From NCBI RefSeq assembly GCF_015209505.1, contig NZ_JADEYC010000041.1:1-48859 (forward strand): 48,859 nucleotides of DNA, written 5' to 3'. How positions within the stretch are numbered: position 1 is the stretch's first letter; each line of letters opens with the position of its first letter. The stretch is from Saccharopolyspora montiporae (lineage in GTDB: Bacteria > Actinomycetota > Actinomycetes > Mycobacteriales > Pseudonocardiaceae). The notes beneath the pieces were generated by a model. That model was not told the DNA's origin. It ran no database searches and worked only from the letters and a program-made list of their open reading frames with translations. A program made the translations under genes and the position numbers. Shown in pieces: positions 31,674-39,636 of this stretch.

Positions 31674-34013
31674 GTGGCGGCAGACCCGACGGAGGTTGCG
31701 GGCCCCGGCGACGCTGAACTGCTGGAGGCGGTTCGGACCGGATCGACCCAGGCGTACGCGACGCTCTACGAACGGCACGTGGCGGCCGCGCGGAACATGG
31801 CCAGGCAGGTCGCCCGCTCCCCCGGCGAGGCGGATGACCTGATCTCCGAGGCGTTCGCGAAGGTGCTGGACGCGCTGCGCGGCGGGGGCGGACCGACCAG
31901 CGCCTTCCGCGCCTACCTGCTCACCTCGGTGCGCAACGCCGCGTACGACCGCACCCGCCGGGAGAGCAAGGTGCGGCCCGCCGAGGACGTGGCCGAGGTG
32001 CCTGGCGCCGACATCAGCGTCCCGTTCACCGACCCGGCCGTGGCCGGCCTGGAGCGCTCGCTGGCCGCGCAGGCGTTCGCTGCGCTGCCGGAGCGCTGGC
32101 AGACCGTGCTGTGGCACGTCGAGGTGGAGGGCCAGACCCCGGCGGACGTCGCCCCGCTGCTGGGGCTGACGCCGAACGGCGTCTCCGCGCTGGCCTACCG
32201 CGCGCGCGAGCGGCTGCGCCAGGAGTACCTGCAGGTGCACCTCGGCCGCCTGGACGAGCAGGACGGACCCGAGCAGTGCCGGGCGATCGCCGACCGGCTC
32301 GGCGCCTGGACCCGGCACGGGCTGTCCAAGCGGGAGACGGCGCAGGTCGAGGCGCACCTGGACCGCTGCGACCGGTGCCGCGCGCTGGCCGCCGAACTCA
32401 GCGACGTGAACGGGGCGCTGCGGGTGTTCGTCGCCCCGCTACTGCTGGGCGCGGCCGCGACGGGGTACCTGGCCGCCTCCTCGGCCGGTGCGGGCGCGGC
32501 GGGTGCCGCCGGGGCCGCGGGAGCGGGCGGCGGTGCGGTCGGTGCCGCGAGCGCCGCACCGCGCCAGGGTGCCGTGGCCGGGGTCTCCACCAGCGCGCTG
32601 GTCGCGGCGGTCGCCGTCGGGCTCACCGCCGGGCCCGCCGAGATGCCCACCGCGGCGCCGCCTCCGCCGCCCCCCGCCGAACGGCCCGCACCGCAACCGC
32701 AACCTCCGCGACCCGAGCCACCAGCGCCCCCGGCACCGGAACAGCCGCCGCCCGCACCGGCCCCGCCGCCAGAACCGGAACTGGACGCGACCTCACCCGC
32801 CGCGCCGATCCGGCTCGTGCCCGGCGGAGATCCCGCCGAGCTGCCGATCACGGTGCGCAACAGCGGGTCCGCACCGTCCGAGCCGGTGACCACGACGATC
32901 GCCGTGCCGCCCGGGGTGACCGCGCACATCCCCGGGGCTTCGGCCGACCGGCCCGCGGGACCGGCGAGCACCGCACCGCAGAGCGCGACCCCGCGCGTCG
33001 CGACGGCCGCCACCTCCCGCACAACGGCACCCGGGGAACCGGGCGTGACCTGCGAGGACACCGCCGGTTCGGTCAGCTGCCGCACGGACCGCGGGCTGCA
33101 GCCCGGCGAGTCGTTCACCTTCGCCTTCCGCCTGCGGGCGAGCCCGGAAGCCCGCAGCGGGACCGTCGAGGCCGAGGTCGATGCCGGGCGCCGGGTGCAG
33201 CTGGCGCTGCCGGTGGTCCCGGTGCGCGTCCAGCCGCCGGAGCCCGTCGACGGCGTGCGGGTGCGCGCCGCGGTGTGGGATCCCGTCCCGTGGCTGGACA
33301 GCCGGGTCGAGTTCGACGTGCGCAACACCGGGCGCGCGCCGGGACGCGCGCAGACCGAGGTGCGATTGCCCGCCGGGGTCGCTGCGATCGGTGTCCCGCC
33401 GGGGTGCGAGGCGTTGCCCGCCGAACCCGGACTGCTGCGCTGCTCGGCGGAACTGGATCCGGACGAATCGTTCACCGGCCGGGTGTGGGTGGGCACGCTG
33501 CCCGGCTTCACCCGGCCGCTGCGCGCGGTGCCGGACGAGCCGTACCGGGAGTTCCCGGTCGAGGTCACGGCGCAACTGGGCGCCGCGACCGACCGCGACG
33601 CGGTGGGCGTGCGGCTGTGGTTCCCGTGGATCCCGCCGCTACCGGACCCTCCCGGGCCGGAACCGACGGAATCCGAACCGCCGCCCCGGCCCGAACCGAC
33701 GGAGTCCGAACCGACGGAGTCCGAACCATCGGAGTCCGAACCGGGAGGGCCGCCGACGAGCTCGGTGCCCCCGACGCCGCCGAGCGGTAGCGAACCCACC
33801 GGCGAACCGTCCGAGAGCGAACCCACCGGCAGCGAACCGAGCACGAGCGGGAGCGCCCCGACGACCCCGGACCGGCCGATCGACACCGCACCACCGTCGA
33901 GCGACGACCGGCCGTCCTGGTCGGACGAGGAACCACCGACGCCCTGGGGCCGCGATCCCGCCGAGGAGACCGGCCGCAGCACCGAGGACGGGGATCGCGC
34001 CGGGCGCGGATGA
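31674..34013 (+). CDS. ECF sigma factor fused to zinc-finger anti-sigma-like segment, membrane helix and extracellular domains
   Basis: 779 residues, unusually long for a sigma-70 family protein (ECF factors are ~200). Order: sigma region 2 (~17-98, with AYATLYERHVAAARNMARQV and DDLISEAFAKVLDALRG); region 4 (~126-190, LPERWQTVLWHVEVEGQTPA and GVSALAYRARERLRQEYL); a zf-HC2 type motif H228-x3-C232-x2-C235 as in anti-sigma factors; a hydrophobic Ala/Gly helix (~248-275); a Pro-rich linker; two DUF11-like beta domains (~380-520 and ~540-640); and a Glu-Pro-Ser/Thr repeat tail. Resembles the ECF groups with C-terminal extensions (ECF52 type). GTG at 31674 follows GGGAAGGA. It may sense an envelope signal outside and regulate transcription inside. 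Confidence 0.9.
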   Translation: MAADPTEVAGPGDAELLEAVRTGSTQAYATLYERHVAAARNMARQVARSPGEADDLISEAFAKVLDALRGGGGPTSAFRAYLLTSVRNAAYDRTRRESKVRPAEDVAEVPGADISVPFTDPAVAGLERSLAAQAFAALPERWQTVLWHVEVEGQTPADVAPLLGLTPNGVSALAYRARERLRQEYLQVHLGRLDEQDGPEQCRAIADRLGAWTRHGLSKRETAQVEAHLDRCDRCRALAAELSDVNGALRVFVAPLLLGAAATGYLAASSAGAGAAGAAGAAGAGGGAVGAASAAPRQGAVAGVSTSALVAAVAVGLTAGPAEMPTAAPPPPPPAERPAPQPQPPRPEPPAPPAPEQPPPAPAPPPEPELDATSPAAPIRLVPGGDPAELPITVRNSGSAPSEPVTTTIAVPPGVTAHIPGASADRPAGPASTAPQSATPRVATAATSRTTAPGEPGVTCEDTAGSVSCRTDRGLQPGESFTFAFRLRASPEARSGTVEAEVDAGRRVQLALPVVPVRVQPPEPVDGVRVRAAVWDPVPWLDSRVEFDVRNTGRAPGRAQTEVRLPAGVAAIGVPPGCEALPAEPGLLRCSAELDPDESFTGRVWVGTLPGFTRPLRAVPDEPYREFPVEVTAQLGAATDRDAVGVRLWFPWIPPLPDPPGPEPTESEPPPRPEPTESEPTESEPSESEPGGPPTSSVPPTPPSGSEPTGEPSESEPTGSEPSTSGSAPTTPDRPIDTAPPSSDDRPSWSDEEPPTPWGRDPAEETGRSTEDGDRAGRG
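33659..33850 (+). repeat. Degenerate 12-15-bp repeats encoding a Glu/Pro/Ser/Thr tail
   Basis: Copies of CCGACGGAATCCGAA and close variants encode EPTESEP and SEPSESEP units in the tail of the sigma fusion. Variation among copies suggests slippage-prone expansion. Confidence 0.7.
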
Positions 34014-34059
34014 CCGGCGTCACGGGGCGCGTCCGCGGAGAACGGCGCGGGAGGCTCCG

Positions 34060-34065
34060 TAGACT
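34060..34065 (+). promoter_or_regulatory. -10 box TAGACT, leaderless start for gtrA
   Basis: TAGACT then seven bases then GTG at 34073. This promoter lies just after the sigma-fusion stop and argues for that GTG over the overlapping ATG at 34010. Confidence 0.55.
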
Positions 34066-34072
34066 CGCACGC

Positions 34073-34597
34073 GTGTCCGTCGTCGATTCGGCCCTCGCGC
34101 GCCTGCCCGAGGTGTACCGGTCGCTGGTCGTGCGCCACCACGAGTTCCTCAAGTTCGGGACCGTGGGCGCGATCACCTTCGTGCTGGACACCGGCATCTT
34201 CTACCTGCTCAAGCTGAGCGTGCTGGCCGCGCACCCGGTCACCGCGAAGGTGCTGGCCGTGCTGTGCGCCACCGCGCTGTCCTACGTGCTCAACCGGGAG
34301 TGGTCCTTCCGCACCCGGGGCGGGCGGCGGCGACCGCAGGAAGCCGCGCTGTACTTCGCGGTGAGCGCGATGGGCGTGGCCCTGTACTCGGCACCGCTGT
34401 GGGTATCCCGGTACGTGCTGCTGCTGGCCACCCCGCACACCAGCAGGCTGGTCGAGGAGATCGCCGACTTCACCGCAGGTCAGGTGGTGGGGCTGCTGGT
34501 CGGCATGGCCTTCCGCTGGTGGGCGTTCCGGCGCTGGGTGTTCCCGCGCGAGGCCCGCGAGCAGCACCGCGAACTCCAGCCCAGCGCCCCGGCCTGA
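34073..34597 (+). CDS. GtrA family membrane protein
   Basis: 174 residues, four hydrophobic helices: FLKFGTVGAITFVLDTGIFY (with the family's helix-1 Gly/Asp), AKVLAVLCATALSYVLNREW with the conserved NR-W-F motif completed by NREWSFRTRGG, a third helix AALYFAVSAMGVALYSAPLW and VGLLVGMAFRWWAFRRWVF at the end. GtrA-type proteins are thought to move lipid-linked sugars across the membrane, fitting the nearby envelope genes. Start GTG at 34073 is chosen from the leaderless -10 box and because homologs begin near VSVVDSALARLPE; an ATG at 34010 overlaps the sigma gene by four bases and would give 21 more residues. Position matches mycobacterial Rv3277. Confidence 0.92.
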   Translation: MSVVDSALARLPEVYRSLVVRHHEFLKFGTVGAITFVLDTGIFYLLKLSVLAAHPVTAKVLAVLCATALSYVLNREWSFRTRGGRRRPQEAALYFAVSAMGVALYSAPLWVSRYVLLLATPHTSRLVEEIADFTAGQVVGLLVGMAFRWWAFRRWVFPREAREQHRELQPSAPA

Positions 34598-34603
34598 CCG
34601 GAA

Positions 34604-34619
34604 CCGCGGGCTACCGCGG
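34604..34619. terminator. Small hairpin between gtrA and histidine kinase stops
   Basis: CCGCGG at 34604-34609 and 34614-34619 with a 4-nt loop, between the convergent stops and including the kinase stop codon. Weak but positioned to end both transcripts. Confidence 0.35.
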
Positions 34620-35885
34620 GGTGGACTGGATCTTCCACGAGATGCCCAGGACGTCGTCCGCGCGGGCCATCGGCAGGAAGATCTCGAACATCGCCGGGCG
34701 GGCCTTGCCCAGTTCCAGCCGCCCGCCGTCGGCTTCGATGAGTGCCCGGGCCAACGCCAAGCCCACCCCGGTCGAGCCGTGCCCGGAGAACCCGCGCTCG
34801 AAGACGTACGGGATCAGCTGGTCCGGCACGCCCGGTCCGGCATCGCTGACCTCGACCACGACCGTGCCCGCGCTCTGCTTGCCGACGAGCGTCACCGTGC
34901 CTTGGCCGTGCCGCAGCGCGTTGTCCAGCAGCACGCCGATCGCCTCGCGCAGCCGGGCCGGCGTGGCCCGGGCCAGCAGCTCATCGGCGATGCGCGTGCG
35001 CAGCGTGCGTCCCGCCGCCCGCATCGGGTCCCGCCATTCGGCGGCCACGTCGGTCAACAGCCCGGAGACGTCCAGCGGTTCGGCATCCTTGGCCCGCGCC
35101 TCGATCGCGGCCGCCAGCAGGTCGTCGAGCACCCCGGAGAGCCGTTCGGCCTGCTCCAGCGCGGCCGTCGCCTCCTCGGCGGTGTCCTCGTCCCCGGTCG
35201 CGGCCAGCGTCTCCAACCGCAGCTGCAGCGCGGTGAGCCTGCTGCGCAGCTGGTGCGAGACATCGCCGACGAGGTCCCGCTCGCGCTGCACCAGCTGGGA
35301 CAGCGCAGCACCGGACGCGTCCAGCGCATCGGCCACCCGGTCCAGCTCCGGGACGGCGTGCCGCTGCGGATCGGCCCGAAAGTCGCCCGCGCCGAGGCGG
35401 GCGGCCCGGGCGGCGACGTGCCGCAGCGGATCGGCCAGGCGGCGGGCGGTCACGCTGGCCACGATCATCCCGGTGCCCGCCGACAGCACCACCAGCAGCA
35501 CCACCAGCCCGGCGACCTGGAACTGCTGGGTGCGCACCGGGCCGCTCGGCGCGGCGATGGTGACGGTCCCGCTCTGCACCATCGGCACCATCTCGACCAG
35601 CGGCCGTTCCCCCGGGTCGGGTCCGTAGACGTAGTCGCGGGTCTGCGTGCGCACGATCAGCCGCGCCCCGTCCGGCACGGCCAGCCGAGCGGCGTCCAGG
35701 TCGATCTCCTGGTCGGCGGCGATCTGCTCGTCGAGCAGCGTGGCGATCTGCTGGGCGCGGGTGGACAGGTCCCCGGCGGTGAGGTCCTGCACCAGCTTGA
35801 GCGCGCTGAAGCCCAGCGGAAGTCCCAGGGCGACGGCGGTCACGGCGACCGCCAGCAAGGTGGCCTGCAGGATTCGTCTGCGCAT
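34611..35885 (-). CDS. Two-component sensor histidine kinase
   Basis: 424 residues. N-terminal helix ~6-28, an extracellular sensor of ~90 residues, second helix ~126-146, then HAMP (TARRLADPLRHVAARAARLG). The dimerisation box holds the phosphorylated His211 in VGDVSHQLRSRLTALQLRLE. ATP site: N-box LREAIGVLLDNALRHGQG, G1 VVEVSDAGPGVP, G2 GSTGVGLALARALIEADGG. Seven nt after the response regulator stop, so they form an operon. The likely signal is envelope-related, not identifiable from sequence. Confidence 0.95.
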   Translation of the reverse strand: MRRRILQATLLAVAVTAVALGLPLGFSALKLVQDLTAGDLSTRAQQIATLLDEQIAADQEIDLDAARLAVPDGARLIVRTQTRDYVYGPDPGERPLVEMVPMVQSGTVTIAAPSGPVRTQQFQVAGLVVLLVVLSAGTGMIVASVTARRLADPLRHVAARAARLGAGDFRADPQRHAVPELDRVADALDASGAALSQLVQRERDLVGDVSHQLRSRLTALQLRLETLAATGDEDTAEEATAALEQAERLSGVLDDLLAAAIEARAKDAEPLDVSGLLTDVAAEWRDPMRAAGRTLRTRIADELLARATPARLREAIGVLLDNALRHGQGTVTLVGKQSAGTVVVEVSDAGPGVPDQLIPYVFERGFSGHGSTGVGLALARALIEADGGRLELGKARPAMFEIFLPMARADDVLGISWKIQSTPR

Positions 35886-35892
35886 CGCGGGG

Positions 35893-36567
35893 TCAGCCCG
35901 AGTTGAACCGGAACCCGACACCGCGGACCGTGGCGATCCGCGTTTCGTCGAGCCTGCCGTTGCTGTCGCCGAGTTTGCGGCGCAGCCAGGAGATGTGCAT
36001 GTCCAGCGTCTTGCTGCCCTTGCGGTCGGACTCCGGCCAGACCTCCTCCAGGATGTCTTCCCTGGTCACCACCTGCCCCGCATGCCGCATCAGCACCCGC
36101 AGCAGCTCGAACTCCTTGTTGGCCAGCTGCACCTCGTGCTCGTCGACGAGCACCCGCCGAGCGGTGAGGTCGAGCCGCACCCCGGACGCCTCCAGCGTCT
36201 CCGGCGCCCCGCGGCGCAGCAGCGCGCGGATCCGGGCCATGAGCTCGGCGAGCCGGAACGGTTTGGCGACGTAGTCGTCGGCACCGGCGTCCAGGCCGAC
36301 CACGAAGTCGACCTCGTCGGTGCGCGCGGTGAGCATGAGCACCGGCAGTCCGCGCCCCTGGGCGCGCAACCTGCGGCAGACCTCCAGGCCGTCCATCTCC
36401 GGCAGGCCGAGATCGAGCACCAGCAGATCGACCCCTCCCGCAGCGGCGGCCTCCAGCGTCTCGTTCCCGTCCTCGATCACCTGAACCGAGTAGCCCTCGC
36501 GCTGCAGCGCTCGGGACAACGGCACAGCGATGGCCGGGTCGTCTTCTGCCAGCAGCACCACGCTCAC
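35893..36567 (-). CDS. OmpR/PhoB-family response regulator
   Basis: 224 residues. Receiver: acidic pair D9/D10, phosphorylated Asp52 in LLVLDLGLPEMDG, switch Thr80 in MLTARTDE, and Lys102 in DDYVAKPF. The winged-helix output domain has the family ending HISWLRRKLGDSNGR then TVRGVGFRF. GTG start six bases after the minus-strand box TAGTCT, so probably leaderless. First gene of the two-component operon; divergent from hisN. Confidence 0.96.
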   Translation of the reverse strand: MSVVLLAEDDPAIAVPLSRALQREGYSVQVIEDGNETLEAAAAGGVDLLVLDLGLPEMDGLEVCRRLRAQGRGLPVLMLTARTDEVDFVVGLDAGADDYVAKPFRLAELMARIRALLRRGAPETLEASGVRLDLTARRVLVDEHEVQLANKEFELLRVLMRHAGQVVTREDILEEVWPESDRKGSKTLDMHISWLRRKLGDSNGRLDETRIATVRGVGFRFNSG

Positions 36568-36573
36568 ACCCCC

Positions 36574-36579
36574 AGACTA
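36574..36579 (-). promoter_or_regulatory. -10 box TAGTCT, leaderless start for the response regulator
   Basis: Minus-strand TAGTCT, six bases, then GTG at 36567. Confidence 0.55.
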
Positions 36580-36656
36580 GTGGGCCCCGGAGATCGCGTC
36601 CGTCCTCCTCGGGGAACGGGCCGGGCCACCCGCACGACCGCACTGCCGTGCACCAC

Positions 36657-36662
36657 TAGAGT
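36657..36662 (+). promoter_or_regulatory. -10 box TAGAGT, leaderless start for hisN
   Basis: TAGAGT, six bases, then GTG at 36669. It lies 78 bp from the oppositely directed response-regulator box. Confidence 0.55.
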
Positions 36663-36668
36663 CGGGGC

Positions 36669-37442
36669 GTGCGCAGCGATCTCGATCTCGGACTGCAGCT
36701 GGCCGACGTCGCCGACCGGATCACCACCCACCGGTTCCGGGCGCGTGACCTGCAGGTGGACAGCAAACCCGACCGTACCCCGGTGACCGATGCCGACGTG
36801 GCGGTGGAAGACGCGGTGCGCGCGGTGCTCGCCGAGCAGCGGCCGGCCGACGGGGTCGCCGGGGAAGAACGCGGCGGCGGCACCGGCGCGGGCCGCACCT
36901 GGGTGCTGGATCCCATCGACGGCACGAAGAACTTCCTGCGCGGGGTGCCCGCGTGGGCGACGCTGATCGCGCTGGTGGACGAGGGCAGCCCGGTGGTCGG
37001 GGTGATCAGCGCGCCGGCGCTGGGCAGGCGCTGGTGGGCCGCGCGTGGCGAGGGCGCCCGGGCGCGGACCGGCGGCGGCGAGGCCGAGCGAATCAGCGTC
37101 TCCGCGGTGCGCGATCCGGCCGACGCCTACGTCTCCACCACCCACCTGACGACCTGGGTGGAGCACCACTCGCGGGAGTCCTACCTGCGGCTGGTGGACG
37201 CCTGCTGGGAGAACCGGGCGTTCGGCGACTTCTGGAGCCACTGCCTGGTCGCCGAAGGCGCGATCGACATCGCCGCCGAACCGGTCGTCAACCCGTGGGA
37301 CGTGGCCGCGGCGCAGGTGATCGTCGAGGAGGCCGGCGGGCGGTTCACCGACCTGACCGGAGCGCCGCGCTACGACGGGGGCAGCGCGCTGTCCACCAAC
37401 GGGCACCTGCACGACACCGCTCTCGACCTGCTGCGCCGGTAG
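36669..37442 (+). CDS. hisN: Histidinol-phosphatase (inositol monophosphatase family)
   Basis: 257 residues. Mg-dependent phosphatase of the IMPase fold; this actinobacterial subgroup is HisN, removing phosphate from histidinol-P. Motifs: SKPDRTPVTDADVAVEDAVR, the GEERG loop (VAGEERGGGTGAG), the metal site TWVLDPIDGTKNFLRGVPAW, and WDVAAAQVIVEEAGGRFTD. A broader inositol or fructose bisphosphatase role cannot be excluded. Not clustered with other his genes. Confidence 0.92.
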   Translation: MRSDLDLGLQLADVADRITTHRFRARDLQVDSKPDRTPVTDADVAVEDAVRAVLAEQRPADGVAGEERGGGTGAGRTWVLDPIDGTKNFLRGVPAWATLIALVDEGSPVVGVISAPALGRRWWAARGEGARARTGGGEAERISVSAVRDPADAYVSTTHLTTWVEHHSRESYLRLVDACWENRAFGDFWSHCLVAEGAIDIAAEPVVNPWDVAAAQVIVEEAGGRFTDLTGAPRYDGGSALSTNGHLHDTALDLLRR

Positions 37443-37477
37443 CGGAACCGCGTCACCTGCCGCTTCCGGTTGGTCAC

Positions 37478-37493
37478 CCGGCCCGCAGGCCGG
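37478..37493 (-). terminator. Hairpin directly after the immunity-gene stop
   Basis: CCGGCC-CGCA-GGCCGG, 6-bp stem and 4-nt loop, adjoining the stop of the minus-strand immunity gene (37494-37496). Candidate terminator of the toxin module. Confidence 0.4.
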
Positions 37494-37808
37494 TCACGAG
37501 GCCTGGTTGCGCGGGAGCGGGGTGCCGTCGGGTGGGGTGCTGGTGCTGTCCACCGGTCCTACGGCGCCGCGCAGGACCTGGGTCCAGGTGAGCCTGCCGA
37601 ACAGGTAGAAGCAGGCGACGTGCTCGCTGGTGAATCGCGCCCAGTCGTAGCGGTTGCCCTGCTCGCTCCAGTACACCTCCCAGGCGGGAGCGCCCTCCGA
37701 GTCGTCGCGCACCAGGCACCAGGCGTCGTCGGCGTCCGCGCCGACCGACACCAGTTCGGCCGGGACCTGCATCGCGGTCAGCCAGCCCAGCACCGACTCG
37801 GTGTTCAT
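37494..37808 (-). CDS. Probable immunity protein for the TNT-domain toxin
   Basis: 104 residues, no membrane segment or signal peptide, so cytosolic. Begins MNTESVLGWLTAMQVPAELV; the central part AWEVYWSEQGNRYDWARFTS followed by EHVACFYLFGRL resembles small proteins encoded directly after TNT toxins in actinomycetes (pattern WxVxxxExGxR...F.t...AC.yll..L, recalled, not searched). ATG overlaps the toxin stop as ATGA (37805-37808), tying its translation to the toxin's. In M. tuberculosis the TNT toxin is neutralised by a cytosolic partner encoded in the same place. The last 20 residues are Pro/Ser/Thr-rich and probably disordered. Confidence 0.7.
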   Translation of the reverse strand: MNTESVLGWLTAMQVPAELVSVGADADDAWCLVRDDSEGAPAWEVYWSEQGNRYDWARFTSEHVACFYLFGRLTWTQVLRGAVGPVDSTSTPPDGTPLPRNQAS

Positions 37809-39124
37809 GTGGCCTCCTCCGGTGCGCTGCGTCCGATCCGCAGGGTCGCCGCGTCGGCAGCGCTTCGGGCGGTCTTCCATTCCACCAGGTAGCCCAAGCC
37901 GACCAGATCGATGATCGGGCAGGTGGTGCGGTAGCGCACACCGCCGCCGGGGTGCCCGTGACCGGGTCGCGCGATGCTGCGCCAGGCGGGCAGTGCGCGC
38001 ACCACCCGGTAGCGGCGGTAATCGCGGTGCAGGTGCCCGTCCGGCAGCGAGCGCCGGTCGAACCGCGTGCCGGCGGCGAAGGCGATGCGTCCGGCACCGC
38101 TGCCGAACAGGTCCAGCTCCTGGTCCGGTTCCAGCAGCACCGCGACCGCGTCCCGCTCCGCGGAGTCGGGCGGGTCGTCCCGCCCGTTCTGTTCCCACAC
38201 CCCGGCGGTGACCTCGGCAGGCGGTTCGACCGGGCCGGCGTCGACCGGGCCGACCTGGCCGGATGCCGCCCGGCGCAACGCATCCGCGTCGCCGACCAGT
38301 CCGGCCCGCGGGTGGTCCTGCGGCCGGTGGGACTGCGCGGTACCGCCCGCGCAGTCCTGCGCGCTGGGCCGCGACGCCGCGACCGGGAGGTAGCCGATCG
38401 GGAACTGGTGCAGCGCGATCGCGATCGCGTCCGGTCCGCGACTGCTGCGCAGCGGGCGCTGGCCCGGCCCGTCCTGGCGCACCGGGAGCGGGCGCAGCGG
38501 GGAGCGGCGGTTGCGCTGCTCGGCCCGGTGATCCGGGACCGCCGGGGCGAACCGGATCGGTCCGGTGTCCCGCGCCCCCACGATGTCCCGCGTTGCCCCG
38601 ATGTCCCGGGTTGCCCCGCCGTCCCGAGCTGCCCCGCCGTCTGCGGCATCCCGGCCGCTCACCTCGTCCGCCGCGGGGATGCGCACACCGGACGAGGGAT
38701 CCACCGCCGCGCACAGGGCCTGCCGGATCCGCTCGGCCTGCGCGCTCGCGTCGCGCACCGCCCGCTCCAGCGCGGCCGGGGTGGCCGCACCGGTGGACAC
38801 CGCCTCGGCGAATCCGGCCAGGGCGGCGAGTTCGGCCACCAACCTGCCCTTGGCTGCCGCGACCTGGCGGGCCGCGTGGTCGAGGCGGTCCGCCGCGGCA
38901 CGACATTCCTGCGCGGCGGCCGCGAATTCGTCGGCCACGGCCCGCAGTTCGCCGTCCGCCGCGCGTTCGGCCGACCGGGCTGCCCGAGCCGCGAGATCCG
39001 CCTCGGCAGCGGCCGCGTCCCGCCAGGCCCGTGCCGCCCGGTGCATGGCGCGCTCATCGGCCTGCGGCCAGCGCACCCCGCACCAGGTGGCGGCACGACC
39101 CAGCTCGGGCGGCAGCGCGCTCAT
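37805..39124 (-). CDS. CpnT-like type VII protein with C-terminal TNT (NAD glycohydrolase toxin) domain
   Basis: 439 residues. The N-terminal ~150 residues are Ala-rich helices opening LPPELGRAATWCGVRWPQAD, as in CpnT-like and WXG-type exported toxins, with no Sec signal. A linker with an 18-bp DNA repeat and Gln/Pro/Arg-rich stretches follows (~190-330). The C-terminal domain (~335-420) has the TNT layout: LDLFGSGAGRIAFAAGTRFD, RSLPDG at 358, YRRYRVVRALP, GHPGGGVRY and IIDLVGLGYLVEW. TNT enzymes degrade NAD+. Most TNT proteins read GQPGGG(V/T)QY where this one has GHPGGGVRY, so two usually conserved glutamines are replaced. ATG starts 4 nt after the upstream WXG-like gene. Function rests on this pattern match. 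Confidence 0.78.
   Translation of the reverse strand: MSALPPELGRAATWCGVRWPQADERAMHRAARAWRDAAAAEADLAARAARSAERAADGELRAVADEFAAAAQECRAAADRLDHAARQVAAAKGRLVAELAALAGFAEAVSTGAATPAALERAVRDASAQAERIRQALCAAVDPSSGVRIPAADEVSGRDAADGGAARDGGATRDIGATRDIVGARDTGPIRFAPAVPDHRAEQRNRRSPLRPLPVRQDGPGQRPLRSSRGPDAIAIALHQFPIGYLPVAASRPSAQDCAGGTAQSHRPQDHPRAGLVGDADALRRAASGQVGPVDAGPVEPPAEVTAGVWEQNGRDDPPDSAERDAVAVLLEPDQELDLFGSGAGRIAFAAGTRFDRRSLPDGHLHRDYRRYRVVRALPAWRSIARPGHGHPGGGVRYRTTCPIIDLVGLGYLVEWKTARSAADAATLRIGRSAPEEAT
38564..38636. repeat. 18-bp tandem repeat in the toxin linker
   Basis: Units 38583-38600, 38601-38618 and 38619-38636 read ATGTCCCGCGTTGCCCCG with 1-4 changes, preceded by a partial copy from 38564. They encode the ARDGGATRDIGATRDI linker segment. 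Confidence 0.75.
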
Positions 39125-39128
39125 CGGA

Positions 39129-39380
39129 TCAGCCCCGCTCGCCGGTCCGGCCGGGTGCACCGGCGCGCAGCCGCGCGGGCGCCGCGTCCAGCCGCTCCAG
39201 CAGCTGCCGGGCGCGCGCCGCGTGTACCCGGGCGAAGGCCGTCCCCGCTTCGTCGGCTCCCCAGCAGGCACCGGTCGCCCGCAGCTGCGCGTGGAGCCCG
39301 TCGGCCACCTGCCGGGCGCGGTCGGCGAGCTCGGCCCGCACATCAGCCGGGTCCTCGGCACTGCCCCGCATCTCGTTCAT
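39129..39380 (-). CDS. Small WXG100-like type VII partner protein
   Basis: 83 residues, almost wholly helical: EDPADVRAELADRARQVADG, then a turn ATGACWGADEAGTAFARV resembling the W-G-D-E-x-G-x-x-F turn of WXG100-type ESX proteins, then a second helix. Its stop is 4 nt before the toxin start, so the pair is co-translated, as for WXG proteins with their effectors. ATG at 39380; GGGACG lies about 7 nt upstream, a weak ribosome site. No YxxxD signal is visible, so the partner toxin may carry or substitute for it. Confidence 0.68.
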   Translation of the reverse strand: MNEMRGSAEDPADVRAELADRARQVADGLHAQLRATGACWGADEAGTAFARVHAARARQLLERLDAAPARLRAGAPGRTGERG

Positions 39381-39636
39381 GACCACGTCCCGTTCCACCC
39401 GGTGATCGATGCCGCCCGCCGCTGCCCGGCGGGAACGGTCGCCGAGCCCGCTGCGGCGACCGCGATCAATCGTTCCACGGGAAAGCGGTCCGGGTCGCGT
39501 CGCCCGGCGGGGTGCACCGGATGTCCGCAGCCGCCGACCGGGCGTGAGCGACGGCACGTGCCGGCGACCAGCGGCTTCCCGCTCGCGTGATCAGCGCGAC
39601 GCCGAACGCGCGGCATCGCGGTGCGACCATCGGGAC

